DNA of 64,000 bases. It comes from Micrasema longulum. Taxonomy: Eukaryota; Arthropoda; Insecta; Trichoptera; Brachycentridae. The notes under the pieces are model-generated. The model was not told the origin of the DNA, made no database searches, and was given only the letters and a program-made list of their open reading frames with translations. Each line of letters begins with the position of its first letter. Position 1 is the stretch's first letter. The stretch is taken from assembly GCA_022494885.1 (NCBI GenBank), contig JAGVSM010004517.1, forward strand, positions 310,001 through 374,000. The letters run 5' to 3'. Both the position numbers and the translations under genes were made by a program. Below are positions 20,627 through 32,790 of this stretch, piece by piece.

Positions 20627-21945
20627 ATCTATTTGGTCGCCTTCAAACTACTCCCCTCTTGATACAATATACTTATGCCAACGTTTTTTCCAATACTCGA
20701 AAAAATGGTTAAAGTAGATTTTCGGAATGGCCTTAAAACGCGCAGCGATTCAGTTTTTATCTCTTCAAACGTGTCAAAACGGTGTCTCCAAAGCGTTTTC
20801 TTAAGCTTAAAAAATAGTCAGAAGTTACACGGTGCTAAATAAGGTTAACACAATGGTTGTGGAATGATATGAGTTTTATTTTTGGCGAAATGGTCTAGAA
20901 ACACCAATGCAGTGCGAGATGATGCATTATTGTGGTGCAAAAACTAAGGATTGTCTGCCCATAATTCTGGTCTCTTTTTGCAGCTTCACGTAAATGTTGT
21001 ATAACGCTTAAATAATATTTCATGTTAACAGTTTAGCCCGGCGCGACAGAAGGAATTTATTTATATCGGCGGCCTCCGTGGTGTAGTGGTCAAGACGCTT
21101 GACTCACGCACGGAAGGTTCCGGGTTCGATTCCCGGTGAGAACACAAAAATTTAAAAAATGTGATTTTTCTCAAGCCTTGGTGCTCTGTGATGTAATTCA
21201 CTACTGTAATTAGGCCTCCTGTCCTGTTGTGGTGCAAAAAAAAAATGTAAAAAAAAAAATGTAAAAATATGCATCCTGATTTTTTAATGGCTTTGGCGCG
21301 ATCTTTTCAGTCTTGACTCACCTTTTGCACGGTATTCGCTTGATGAGTTGGCTTTTTTTTAATTGTATGTATAGATATTGTATGTATAGCCTTATCTCCA
21401 GTTACGATGCATTTTATCTTATTCTGATAATCAAAAAATATTGTTTCACATACTTCAAAGCGACGCTCTTTTTCCAAAAATTTGAGTGTTTTTGGCACCA
21501 AACGAGATTTCACTCTTTTCAGGCACAAAACATCTTTCAAAATAGTCTAGACCCTAATGTAATGTAAACAGTAATAGCGAGGTCTCTTATTGTCAATCGA
21601 CGGCTTTTGAGCACCAAACGTTTCATTTCCTTGACGTGTTGTTCATCAGTTGATGTCGATCGTCGTCCAGGGTGATTTTTTTAGTTCAACGCTTTCTCTG
21701 CCTTCTTTGAATTGTTTATACTCCCTTTTTTTACATAAACATAAGCATTTTTTCCTAACAAAATCTCGTCACTCAAATCCTTTTGCAACTTTTTTAACGT
21801 TTTTGCAGAAAAAAAATCAATTCCGCAAACAAAACTTAGTGCAATTTCTTTGCTCAAAAAAATCAGACATTGTAAAAATCGCTAAATTAACTTTTATTTG
21901 TTCAAGAACCACGTACGGAACCATTAAATGAATTTAGATATTGTC
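20627..21945 (-). mobile_element. mariner-like transposase pseudogene, split by SINE-1
   Basis: The minus strand reads, in order, segments of a mariner transposase. Near 21880 is MSDFFEQRNCTKFCL. In the middle is CIVTGDKA (first catalytic Asp region) and KPTHQANTVQKVSQD. After the SINE-1 insertion comes FLHHNNASSRTALVFLDHFA (second catalytic region, normally HDNA, here Asp to Asn), LAPCNF (third region, normally DLAPCDF, again Asn) and KLKKTLWRHRFDTFEEIKTE. The end is HFFEYWKKRWHKYIVSRGE, stop, FEGDQID, the usual mariner ending. Multiple stops, frameshifts and two lost catalytic Asp make it inactive. Terminal inverted repeats are not clear. Confidence 0.85.
21068..21266 (+). repeat. SINE-1, nested in mariner
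   Basis: The best-preserved SINE-1 has the head GGCGGCCTCCGTGGTGTAG, GGTCAAGACGCTTGACTC, B box GGGTTCGATTCCCGG, body TCTCAAGCCTTGGTGCTCTG and 3' CCTGTTGTGGTGC, then A-rich runs with ATGT interruptions. It lies between the codons for the KKSGCIF and INS...AG segments of the transposase. Confidence 0.9.
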
Positions 21946-22499
21946 ATGAAATTTGATACCGATATTAGTGACAGTACTACAAACCTAAAAAAAAGATTTC
22001 CCAGAGTCTAAAAGCCCACGTATTTTAAATTAAAAATTGTATCTTATTTTTTGATCACTAATACATTGATTTACAAAGCTTGGTAAGTCTTGTAAATTTT
22101 AATGTACCTATAATGTATTTTACATGTTTATTTTATAAAAATAAATTAAATAGTTGTTTCAGTTCATTGTGGTTAGCACACTGACTTTATCGATGTCCAA
22201 GATAAAATGAATAACATGTATAGCAAATTATCACCTTTTCGTGGTTTGAAATGACTAAATTACTCGTATTTAGATTACATCTGGACAATTTGTCGGAAAA
22301 CGACAGGTGCAGCATCCTTGTTAAATAATATAATGTTAAGGCATGTTTAGTTAATTCGTGAATTTGACTTGTGGTCAAGGTAACAAGCAAACTGCTTTTT
22401 GACGTGTGTTCGCGTACAAAATTCTAAAAGAAAATAAACAACTGGATCACTTAGATTCACAGTGGTCCGAGTCATTTTTTTTAATTTTTTTTTTTTTTA
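21946..22499. other. Anonymous DNA, no gene seen
   Basis: May include the 5' terminal region of the mariner relic (to about 21990). Otherwise nothing recognised. Confidence 0.4.
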
Positions 22500-22595
22500 T
22501 AAAAGAAATATTTGCGTTCTTATGATTTACCCAAATATTTAATTTTGAGGGCCATTTTCAACGAGTTGTAAATAACTCACTATTAGAACTATTTA
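22500..22595 (-). repeat. SINE-3 3' fragment, antisense
   Basis: ATATTTGCGTTCTTATGATT, ATTTTGAGGGCCATTTTCAA, CGAGTTGTAAATAACTCAC; only the tail half is present, with no tRNA-like head. Confidence 0.7.
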
Positions 22596-24050
22596 AGAAC
22601 AATTCAGATATTTATGTCATACGTGCAAAGTAATTGCGCTTCCTTTATCAACTTATACATTAACGCCCCTATATACGTTATGACAGTATTTTGTTACATT
22701 TGGAAGTTATAGTTTTTCTTAAGGGCAGTTGCATAAAACAAAATAAGATAAAAAGTTTAAAATTTAACCACGTTGCGTTTTTGTCAAAATGGAAAAACGC
22801 AAGACAGTAAAATAAAACACATAAATTTGCACATTTTGACAAAATCGCAACAATCATTTGGCTTCAAACATTATTTAACTCAAGTTTCTTTGAAGCAACT
22901 AGCCCATATCATAGCATAAGTATTTTAGAAGATTTCATACGATAGCTTGCCTACCACATATCACTTACCGAATCTAAGGAATAACGTCGCCTTAGCGGTG
23001 CCCACATACAAGGAAATTTTTTTTATTGCCAAACGAGAAAAGCTGCCTAAGATAGCTCTCTGCTAAGCACAAAGATTGCAAAGTAGCCTTGCAATCTTTT
23101 TGCTGAAAGAAAGTAATCCAGAAGCACGTAATATATACTTAATTTGATTGAAATCTAGAAATTGATTGAACAAGATCAATTTGCCGAACTGATTACAAAA
23201 CATTTTAAGCGCTTTGAAATTCCTTTTGGAAGACAATTTTGTGTATCTTACAGGATCTAGAACAGGGCCACGGATAGAAGCGAGAAGTTCCATTTGGTTT
23301 TTATAGAGAAGAGGAAAGAAACAAATACACAAGATGCGTTTAAAAGATTGATTAGATATCTCTGAGGGTATCTGCTGATGCTGATGCTGCTGCCAGCACG
23401 AAGATGAATCAACGATATTATTTGGTCATATGACAGATTAACATACAATATGCCTTGGTATTTATCCAATAAAGCTTATACTGAAAGAAAACAAAAAAAT
23501 GCCCTTTTTGAATACGTGTCACCTATGTGGATAGCGACAGGGCCTCCAATGATAAAAATATCAAATATGTTGATAATGATTATATCGAGGCTATACTAAC
23601 AGAATGCATAAAGTCAGTCTTGTATATTTAAGATAAATATTTAACTATAATATGTTAATTTATGCTATGCCTAGAATAAAAATTACTCTTTGAAATCTTT
23701 AAAAATAAAAAAAATAAAAGAAAATCGTGGGAGAAAAAATGCGTTGAAAGAATAAAAAAGCTTTGAATGCGATTATCTTGGAACTGGTTTTAATAACTAA
23801 ATGCATTCTGTTAGAAAAGCCTCAATATATTCTAAGAAAAGTTATGTTTCTGAAACAATTTGTTATTTTTATTCTAGTTTATTTCAAAACTGACTTTTGT
23901 ACGGCTACTTTTAAACCTACGTTTTTTTCTAAATTGCTGCATTTTATTATAACTACTTAACGTTCTGCGTTTTAGTTACTTAATTATTATCTGATTTATA
24001 ATTGTTTTTGTTTTTTAATATACTCGAAAGAATTGTATCTTGTTGGCTAA
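22596..24050. other. Long anonymous stretch, no gene seen
   Basis: Two overlapping minus-strand frames (23063-23332 and 23257-23469) have no recognisable motif. A short CTGATGCTGATGCTGCTGCC run lies near 23374. No repeat family of this window is present. Confidence 0.35.
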
Positions 24051-24054
24051 CTAA

Positions 24055-24235
24055 TTTATTTATTTTTAGATTAACGGCATAAATTGCCTTTAACCGATAC
24101 ATTAAACGTAAAAAAACACATGTACATTTATTACAATATAAATATTATACACTATTAAATAAATGCGGATTAAAATAAAAATATACACTTAAAAATAAAG
24201 GTACCTAAACGCGTTTATTTTTTAACGAGGATATA
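24055..24235 (-). repeat. Retrotransposon 3' region, antisense (probable)
   Basis: A TTTATTTATTTTT start followed by a conserved-looking TTAACGGCATAAATTGCC block resembles the antisense 3' regions at 36280 and 41641, but the similarity is short. Confidence 0.3.
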
Positions 24236-24254
24236 AATAAAGGTTCTTAAACGA

Positions 24255-24400
24255 AAAATTTTGGTCAAGTGGTCAGCGCGTTTGCCTACTATACAAAATG
24301 CCTCGGGCTCGGTTCCCGGAACAGTTAACATGAGCATTTGTTGATATTATTTTGTTCTACATGTTCGAAAATTACTACATTTTTAGAACCGTAATTTTAT
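24255..24400 (+). repeat. SINE-4, 5' part
   Basis: The tRNA-like head GGTCAAGTGGTCAGCGCGTT, TGCCTACTATAC with B-box-like GGCTCGGTTCCCGG is followed by CAGTTAACATGAG; truncated in the body. Confidence 0.6.
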
Positions 24401-25490
24401 AAAAGTACTTCCTTTATTTTATTAATAAATATTACTGGTATTATGATTCTGAACCATTCATAAAAAAAATTAACATTTACGTTCAACATTGGTTTTACCC
24501 AAAGAGTTGACGTGCGCTCAACCTAATAAAAATGCATTTTTTTATATTGAAATGAAAATCAATGAACGAGGATATTAGCAGTTTTTATAGTTTCTTACAA
24601 AAACATGAAAATAAATATAGTGTCTGCGTTTTGGATAAAGAGCGCATATAAAAAATGGGGAGTTGGTGTGTTTTGGTTTTATATGATTCAATTTTGCCGA
24701 CGGGTTGGGCTCGTGAAGGTCGATTCGGTAGCAGTTGGTAAACGCATATGTCCGTTTTTGCAAGCTTTGTCCATTTTTTGCAGCTCATCAACGTGTTCAC
24801 CCTTTCATTCCTCTCCTCCAACGTCGCGATCTTTAATGTGAACGCTAACAAAGTATTGAATAAAATATGTCCATACTTTGGGAAACGAGCGCAGTAAAGT
24901 TAAGTGAAACCAATTTTATCAACACTATTTATATTATGTTTAAACCCTTGTAGGGGTTTGAACTCATTAAAAATAATGCATAGATTAAATAGTATTTTAA
25001 CGGAGACGAAAAATTCTTAAGAAACGGGACATGGAGATCTAATCCTTCACATGGCTTAAGACATGTTAAACAGTGTAAGTTATCACTCACAACACGAAAT
25101 AAGACTTGTAAATGCCTAAACTTCCATATTGCTTTCGCCAGGAATTCTTTTTCTCTATTTTAATATCTGACTATTTAAAATATTTTTTACGTAATATTTT
25201 ATATTCTCTGGGGTCATATTACTATAAGAAAACAATTTCGATTGCCCGTAAAGAAAAATTGATATTTTGCGAGAAAAAATGTTTAGATAAAATATATGTA
25301 TATTTATTTATAATATACACGGCCCGTCGTGCTTTTTACTTTACAAAAAATAAATAGTGTTTAGAAATAAACACTTCAAATAATATACAGTAAATAACCA
25401 AAAAAAAATAGCATAAAAAAGTTTAAATGTACTCGTATTATTATAACACATTTATTAAATTCAATGAAGACGCTAACATTTTTTATACAA
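24401..25490. other. Anonymous AT-rich DNA, no gene seen
   Basis: Several short overlapping frames on both strands near 24575-24851 carry no motif. The block around 24700-24850 is more GC-balanced and might be single-copy. Confidence 0.35.
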
Positions 25491-25494
25491 ACTA

Positions 25495-26115
25495 TGTTTA
25501 TTTTATTTTATTTTATTTATATATACGCCCAATGGGCATTTTTATGGACACATTTATACATAGACAATTATTATAAAAAAAGTAGAAAGACTCAATGGTA
25601 TATAATAGACTTTGTGGGAGTGGAAGCGGAGAGAGGTGTTTATAATTGAATTTAATCCAATGAACGCTTGAAAGAAGACAACTAGTTATCAAAGAAATCA
25701 AGACTGGTATGTTTGTTGGCAGACCTAAGAATTCTAGGAATAGGGGAATGAAAATCATTGTTAGTTCTATGGTTATCGGTATGAAAGAGTGGGTTTTGTC
25801 TGAGGATTCTAGTTGGGATATTTAATTTTACTAAGCTCAGTAGTTCAGGCGCATCAAAGAGTGAGTTGAGAATTTTAAATGAGACTAGAAGGTTGGATTC
25901 ATTTCGACGGTCTTTAAGAGAAGATATATTTAAGGTAGTTTCTAACTCATCATACGTATATTGGTCTCTAGATAAGCTCAACCTCCAGCCTATCTTTCTC
26001 AAAAATCGATGTTGAACTGATTTAAAATTCTTGATGTAAACATCATAATATGGAGACCAGATAATAGAGGAATACTCTAGTAGCGGGCGAACTAAATCAT
26101 TCAACAGCATATTAA
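25495..26115 (-). mobile_element. Jockey/CR1-type LINE, C-terminus and 3'UTR, antisense
   Basis: An intact minus-strand frame of 142 codons (26110 to 25682) reads VRPLLEYSSIIWSPYYDVYI, KNFKSVQHRFLRKIGWRL, DELETTLNISSLKDRRNESN, LLVSFKILN, APELLSLVKLNIPTRILRQN, and ends TNNDFHSPIPRILRSANKH, LDFF. This is the LLEY.S.IWSPYY...VQ..FLR...L..RR...KILN...R..N.PI.R..N pattern at the end of a non-LTR polymerase. The 3'UTR continues to a TTTTA repeat at 25500-25520, the usual tail in antisense. It is relatively young (no stop) but truncated at its 5' end near 26115. Related to 42150, 53170 and 59820. Confidence 0.85.
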
Positions 26116-26771
26116 AATTAAAAAGTAAGACAAATGTTTTTTTTGTTTAAGGTTTTTTTAAAAAAGAACAGGTAGGTATATCTTTAATCGTTTGTACATT
26201 GAACAAAAAAAAACCCAAATTTTATTTTACTAAGTTAAAGAGAAAAATTTTGTTTTTAAAGTTAAAAATGAAAATCCAAAAACCATTTAATATATAATCA
26301 CAAAAATATACGAAAAATAGAAAAAAAGTAAAGAGAAAGCAAATAAAATTGAAATTATATAATTTAGGTACATAACTATTGCTTGACAAATGTAAGTTAC
26401 CGTTCACCATCTTTGAAATAATAAAAAAGAGTTGATTTTTGAAAACTATACTTTATGTTTAAAATATCAGCAACGTCAGAAAAGTTATTACCGAGTACAC
26501 GAAGTCGATTCAGAATAGCATTATATGAGTATACCGTTCGCAAATTGTTACAACTAAACGGAGTTATTTGACGAGTCCTTCGTCCAGGTAGGTGGTTATT
26601 TTAATAAGTGTTAATAGATTTGACCAGTCCCATGTAAAGTTGACAATTTTAAAAAAAGCTTAGTTTTGATTAGGAAATGTATCTCATTTAAAATTAACTT
26701 TATTTTTACTATTTACGATTTCAGAACTTTAATTCAATTCGCATTATTTATATAATAGACGTAAATTGAAT
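26116..26771. other. AT-rich stretch, no gene seen
   Basis: A-rich runs from 26200 to 26350. Nothing recognised. Confidence 0.4.
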
Positions 26772-26955
26772 CGAATTATGGTCTCGTGGCTAGTATTGCG
26801 GACTCACGTATCAGAGGTCCAAAGTTTAAACTACACTTTATCCCAACTTGATTCCCATTTTCTAATAGTACATAATTTATTTACAACTTATTTAAAAAAA
26901 TCTCCTTTGAAATATTTCCGTAAATTATAAGAACGCAAATATTTTTTATTTCTTA
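26772..26955 (+). repeat. SINE-3
   Basis: The head TATGGTCTCGTGGCTAGTAT, GCGGACTCACG, the TTTATCCCAACTTGATTCCC block, and the tail TAAATTATAAGAACGCAAAT; the central GGCC block is diverged. Confidence 0.75.
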
Positions 26956-27599
26956 TTTATTTAATGTATTCAAATATTATCCATCGTCAAGCCATATAAA
27001 TTGGTTTCCTTAGACTTGTATTATATACAACATATTGCTTTAGTATTTTAGCCGCCATCTTAAAAAGTAAATACTACTAAAACACCATTTCAAACATCAA
27101 AAACGTAATGATACCAAAAAGCAAAAGATATTTCCCGATTCCGAATTCCATTACAAATTTATAAATAATACATAGCGTCTGCGTTCCTTAATGTAACGGG
27201 CGAATTTGAACCTTAATCCAAAGCGGGGAAAATACACCGAATCGGAAATACAGAAATCCGAATGCATCGTCTGAACGAACGGGAGAAAATCCCAATCGAA
27301 TAGAAGCAAGTCTAAAATCCAATCAAACGTTAGGGAGCGGTTGCCATGACAACGGTACTAAAGTCTACGATTGTATAGCGTAGAGCTGTGTTAGGAAAAG
27401 CTTTCGCTCTATAGATATACAAGTACAAAAGATCATACATATAAGTGAGTTATCGGAAAAACGCTATGTAGATTGTACAAAGGTATTGTATAACTAAAAA
27501 CCAATGCGATGGTACATAAGTACAAAACTAAAGTAATTCATAAATCCACGAATTCTGATAAAACAGAACTAAATAAATAATTTGTTCTTAAACAGAATT
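26956..27599. other. Probably single-copy DNA with an X-box-like site
   Basis: The stretch is GC-balanced around 27180-27370 with no open frame and no repeat of this window. It contains the 14 bp site listed separately at 27340. Confidence 0.4.
27340..27353. promoter_or_regulatory. X-box-like palindrome (RFX-type site)
   Basis: GTTGCCATGACAAC fits the RFX X-box pattern, GTTGCC half-site, AT spacer, and a near-perfect inverted half-site. It lies in a non-repetitive-looking, GC-balanced block. The match is visible, but function is not shown. Confidence 0.3.
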
Positions 27600-27811
27600 T
27601 TGAATATTTTTTCATTTATTTATTTACACCTTTTATCAAAAATACAATTTTACGTTCAGTTTGTCCAGCTAACAAGGGAACATATACCGTTGCAAGCTAG
27701 GCAATTACATTATAATATATGATAATTGTTAACAAATTAATAGAGATCACAGACTAATAAAACATAAACTTACTCGTTTACACATTTTGATACATATACA
27801 TACACATATTT

Positions 27812-27854
<43 letters not shown>

Positions 27855-27895
27855 TACACACCCTTATATGTACATACACACACACATTCGTAAAA
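27600..27895. repeat. Family E repeat with TA/CA microsatellite
   Basis: CATTTATTTATTTACACC, CCAGCTAACAAGGGAACATA, TTGCAAGCTAGGCAATTACA are shared with 16139 and 55550. They are followed by a TA repeat of about 28 bp embedded in CA-rich flanks (27790-27890). Confidence 0.7.
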
Positions 27896-28064
27896 AATAG
27901 ACAGTTTATTTATAATGCGAAACTTCATAACTGCCATCTGTATATATCTTTTTTTTAATTATTCTTTGTTTTCATATTTTATTTTCGACATCCAGTAAGA
28001 ATCTCCAATCCGCGGCATGCATCAACTTTTCTGACTCCCTACGACCAATGTCATTTCGTTTAAA

Positions 28065-28330
28065 ACATTTATTTATTTTATTTATTTATAAATTACATTA
28101 TACAAACATTTGTTAAGGACAGAGACACAGTTTATAGCGACACAATCAGGAACGACTCATGTCTGTGAACTTGCTCCGACTCGCTAGAAAATTCGTGTTG
28201 AGTCGGGGCACTTGTAATGCATTCATAACCATACATTCACACACATATATACGTATATATTCGCACATACATATTTATATTATATTTTATACATACATAT
28301 ACATTTATATTAAGTTTAAGCTTATACACA
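28065..28330 (-). repeat. Retrotransposon 3' region, antisense (probable)
   Basis: A TTTATTTA run, then AGTTTATAGCGACACAATCA, GGAACGACTCATGTCTGTGA is shared with 55100-55150. A TACATA-rich microsatellite follows. Confidence 0.45.
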
Positions 28331-28394
28331 TCATTGATACTTTATACATTACTACATTTTACATTTATAAATACATATTAATCATTGTTTCATC

Positions 28395-28668
28395 ACCTCA
28401 TATTTCTGTTTCCGCACCTATTAGTGCAAAGGTTTCTTGATCAGTACACCAACCGCAGTGTACCTGGATAATTTGTGTTACATAAAGGTAAAATGATCAG
28501 TCTTACGCTTCAGGGACCAGTTCGGGTACCATTAAAAATTCAATTGCGAAAAAATATTTTTAAATAAATACTTTGCGTCAATCATGTCGGTAATCGAATC
28601 TGTGACCCCTGGAATTGTAAGCAAACGCGCTGTCCATTATTAGGACACGAGGTGTATTTTATAGGACA
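28395..28668 (-). repeat. SINE-4, antisense
   Basis: From the plus strand: TTTCCGCACCTATTAGTGC (3' end), GTACACCAACCGCAGTGTAC, AGTCTTACGCTTCAGGGACC, GTCAATCATGTCGGTAATCG, AACGCGCTGTCCATTATTAG (head). Nearly full length without the 5' extension. Confidence 0.75.
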
Positions 28669-28734
28669 CTAATTTGCACGTTTATACATAATAGTTCAAG
28701 ATAATTTTGGTCACAGGTGGCAAAATTAGCAGCT

Positions 28735-29395
28735 CACAACGGAGTCATGGTATAGGCCTTTATGTATAGAATCGAAAAAACAAGGATAAGCGTATGTTAA
28801 ATACTGTCGAAATGCATTATTTCAGGCGAATGTGGGGTAAAACCATGTTGGATAGGTACACAAACACCGAAATCCGAGCATTTTGTAAGACAGAGACAAG
28901 TGTTATCTACAAAATCAAGAAATTAGTGCAGCTTTGGCTTGGACATGCAAACGAATGGACAGCAAAAAAGATTCACAATGTGAATATTGATAGATGCATA
29001 AAACGGGGATGATCAAAAAAGACCTGGCATTACTAAATCTAATACTAGAAGACGAATACGTCAAAAGTCGGAATAATCGGCGTTCGTGCATGAGAAGACA
29101 TATCAAAATTTAAATGTCACTATATAAATGTTTAAGTTTTTCCTTTTTCTTTTTCTTTTCCTCGCCACCTCATCTCCACTCATTTTTTCATAGTCAATTA
29201 TAAACTTATAGTTTGTTTTTGTTTTGAATTTGTGTGCGAAATTGTAAAATTCTGCAAAGAATATGTCCATGTACTTGTAATTTTCTCAAACTGAACGGTT
29301 TGGGTAGGTAGAATGAAATTGCCTCAAGGAAATATGCCCGCCCTTATATGAACTCGTATATTCAGTGTTGAAATAAATAGATAAATAAGATGCGC
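28735..29395 (+). mobile_element. RTE-like LINE, C-terminus and 3'UTR
   Basis: A 72-codon frame (28794-29012) reads MLNTVEMHYFRRMWGKTMLD, RYTNTEIRAFCKTE, YKIKKLVQLWLGHANEWTAK and KIHNVNIDRCIKRG, stop. A shifted frame then reads VKSRNNRRSCMRRHIKI. The FRR...D...T..IR...I...KL...GH...R sequence matches the post-polymerase region of RTE-like elements. The 3'UTR extends to GTTGAAATAAATAGATAAAT near 29369. It is 5'-truncated. The family differs from 19845 and 54440. Confidence 0.75.
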
Positions 29396-29939
29396 TTTAC
29401 TCTGTCTTTGCATTCAGAAAGCATTCATTCTTTCATTTCTGCCTTTGAAAAAATTGCGTGATGGTTTGTTTGTTTGTTTATAAATGTTCATTAGGGTGGG
29501 CCGGTAATTTTTTTTTCCCAATTTCGAAATGAAAAGGGGCTAAAAAGTTGCCTTTTGGATTACTCGGAATGCAAAAAATCTTTAAAGAAATATTCTATAC
29601 TACTTTTTTTGCGGTGACCAATACACCACGAAGCCGACAAAATAATAAGCAAAACAAAAATAAATAGTCAACACATAATTAAATACGTCTTAAAAAATTA
29701 TGTTTACCCGTTTCTTTATGAATTTTTTGCCAAAAACTCAAGAGAACAATTGATTACGTTTTATAAAAAATGATATTTCAATTTAAAAAACATGTGTTGA
29801 GTAATTACTTACTTTTCGTGTAGCTTCGGTACTTGTATCTGAGTTGAGTAATTGGCTGGGAAAGAGAGACGTTTTGTTTTAATTTTGCTTAATTTTATTT
29901 ATTCCATTGTTTTTATGATATTTATAAAATACTACATTA
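29396..29939. other. AT-rich stretch, no gene seen
   Basis: Nothing recognised. A GTTTGTTTGTTTGTTT run lies near 29466. Confidence 0.4.
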
Positions 29940-30325
29940 TCATCAGTATTCCATTATGCAGGCGTTATATATGCAGCATTTGGTTTCACTGAGTAAATAT
30001 CCGATCTCCAGAAAGCCTTCATATTGCTGAATGGTGGCGCCTGCTACTCCTAGCCATACCCCAGTTCTTTTTGAAAGCTGCCATTTTCTGTAACATATAC
30101 TGCCGGGTATTTGAAACTCTTGACTTCGATGATTTGCTTTGACAAAGTCAGGAGATTTTGAGCATAAAAGCACTCAGTGCTACACAGTCCATGGGTTTTT
30201 GCAATATTAATTTGTAAACCCATGCATGCAAAGAACCTATTTAGCTTATCTACAGAAAACTTACTAAAAATGACTTTTTGTAAAACATTTAAGTTTGTTA
30301 CTGAAAATTCTTGGTGCAAATTCAT
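29940..30325 (-). mobile_element. LINE reverse-transcriptase fragment (palm/thumb), antisense
   Basis: The minus strand reads VDKLNRFFACMGLQINIAKT, HGLCSTECFY, IEVKSFKYPAVYVTENGSFQ, then after a frameshift GVAGATIQQYEGFLEIGYLL, SETKCCIYNACIM. The GL.IN..KT segment followed by an F.YLG-like motif (here KYPAV) and the helix after it is the region just downstream of the catalytic YADD in RTE-like polymerases. The copy is truncated at both ends and has one frameshift. Confidence 0.7.
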
Positions 30326-32730
30326 TATAATTTATTAAAGAAATATAAGAAGAGTGATACTTGCATAGTAACAATTTGTAAAATTGTTCACGAGACAAAA
30401 ATAATTCAATGCAATTACTATTAAATATGTAATTATGAATTATTTATACTTACACATTTAATTTTATTTTTAAAATATATCAGTATCAACGATGTCGTGA
30501 AAGAAATGAAACCCGGAACGGGTTATTCCAAATTTGTGGATTTTGGTATTACTTTTCTTTTATTTATTCAATAAAAAAAATGTTAAACGAAAAGTACGAT
30601 GACTTTTGGTTTTCATTTTGCTTTTATTTCATTATAATAAATTTAAAAAATAAAATGCTTAGCAATACAAAAATATTATTAAGAATAGATTTCACTGTAT
30701 GCTTAAAATTTTGTTTTTATTTTTATAATTACTATTTTCATTTCATTTCATAAGCGCTTACCATTGATTAAATTTCAATTATAAAATTGTTAAGTCATCG
30801 CTGTTTTGATAATGCTACTTATTAAGTACAAAGTACTTTCAATCTTTTGCATATTGAATTAGAAATAATGCATTATGATTGGTAGAAAAAAAGATGGCCC
30901 CGTAAAAATATTCTCCGGTGGTAGGAGTAATTTATGGGGGGAGGGTTATTATTGAGGGTGGAATGGGAAATAAGGGATGCGATCATAAATTGTAGTTATA
31001 TCAATACTTCTACGGATTACTACCCCTACATTTAAGTTAAATTAAATAAGGTTCGGTACCTACCAATCAACATTTTACTTATTTAGATTATTATGAAAAT
31101 CGCAATTATTATTAACTTTCATACTAAGCGATGTAAGACAAATCAAACATTTAACGATAAACACTAGTCTAACTATGTCAAAACCCCATCACTCGGGAAA
31201 AATATAAACAAAAACAAATAATTAAAATGCAGTTCATCAAAAAATTGACATTGAATAATCTCACGAAGCAAGTACATTTACTTATTTAAATAATCCATTA
31301 CACTTGTTTTAATTTGTGTTATTGTAACATTTTTTTTAACCATGCTCAAAATTTTATTAATGATAAAAATACTTAATGAGTATCATTTTTCATAAGAAAA
31401 AAATAGTTGAATAATCAATTAATTAAACAAGTCAAGTAAAAAAAAAACATTATATAGGTAACTCAATACATCATAAAAAACAGCAACTTGTTTTCTAGGA
31501 TTTGAACTTATATGCTCCGGCGATTTTGCCAGCAAGCTGTTTTATCATAAAAATGGTAAATGTTCTCTATGTACGTATTGCATACTCAGAAATATTAAAA
31601 AAAATGTTCTTGCATTTCAATAGTCCAAGAAGCCCAATCATAATAATAAATTGTAACACAAAACACCCAGACTTGAGAAAAAACCCATTGTTGTTATGAT
31701 TTTACCAAAAGTTGAACTTATAGTAGGGTAAAAAAATATTTAAATGAAGTGAAAAAAAAATCAAAAATCAAAATCTTTTTAATCACCTTATTTAAAGTAG
31801 TTTATGTTTGACAGGTACAATATTACATCATATTAAAATTCTGCAATGGAAACATCTAATGACGTTGTAATTAATTACATTAATACTGGGGAAGACACCA
31901 AAGTATGAAACATGGTATCCTTTATTCATATTTTTCTTTTTAAGCGGTCCTAATGAGCACCTTCCAGAGTCTAGCTTTAATAATCATTTTTATTTTTTAA
32001 TTACGCATAATTTGTCGAATGTAAATGGAGTCCTCCTTTTTAAATTTCGCATCACAACAGTGTGAAAAGACGTTTTTCTTTTAGCGATTCTATTCACTTC
32101 TCATGCATCTAAAATTAATGAAATTAAATTGTGAATAGTTCCGATATTTTTTAAAATTAAAACTGTTGATTATATTTTTATATTATCATATTATAACGAA
32201 TTCTAAAATATAATAAAATATTTCGAGCACATATTGCACTGTTTAATAAAAAAAAATACAGGGGATTCGTGTATCTTTATTTATAAATTTTCATATTTTA
32301 TATTGTCTGTCAATAATGTCATTTTTCTATGGCCACGAAACGTATTTCTTTTATAGTTCTCTTCATTTTTAGGAACAGAAAAAGTCACATTAGAGCAATG
32401 TGATCTTGTTTTTTTAAGATAAAAGTCACGAACAAGCCGTGAGACCTGAGCGGCCGTCCATCATTATGTGGCTTTAGAATAATCTTGAAAATTCAACGAT
32501 CACACTAAAACGCGTCTTACTAGTTTGTCTGTCCAAAATCAACTATATATGTCATTAAACTAACTTAAAAATTTAAACAATAAATAAATAAAGATACCAC
32601 AAAAATAAAAGGATGTGGTAAATGAAATATTTTTAATTTGAAAATTTTTGAGTACATAATTTCATTAATATTTCAAGCATTAACTTTGTGGTAAAAGATT
32701 TTACTAAATGTTATTAAATATTTGTATATT
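30326..32730. other. Long AT-rich anonymous stretch, no gene seen
   Basis: No gene or recognised repeat family over 2.4 kb. A purine-rich GGGGGGAGGGTTATTATTGA stretch at 30935 and a GAGCGGCCGTCC stretch near 32449 are the only compositional outliers. Confidence 0.35.
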
Positions 32731-32734
32731 ACCT

Positions 32735-32790
32735 CTTACCGACTTTTCTATATCAACCGGTTTCGAGAAGTACCCGTCTCTTCGTCAGGA
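32735..32790 (-). other. Hammerhead-like hairpin motif (tentative)
   Basis: The minus strand reads CCTGACGAAGAGACGGGTAC, TTCTCGAAACCGG, and about 20 nt later CGGTAAG. It contains CTGACGA (fits CUGANGA), a short AGAG/UUCU helix, GAAA, and ACCG...CGGU as a third helix ending in GUA. The helix I strands do not pair well, so it is at best a decayed ribozyme. Confidence 0.2.

Noticed and set aside
24575..24851. Three overlapping frames on both strands around 24.6-24.85 kb
   Set aside because: Open on both strands at once, no recognisable motif and no start context; typical of chance in a GC-balanced patch.
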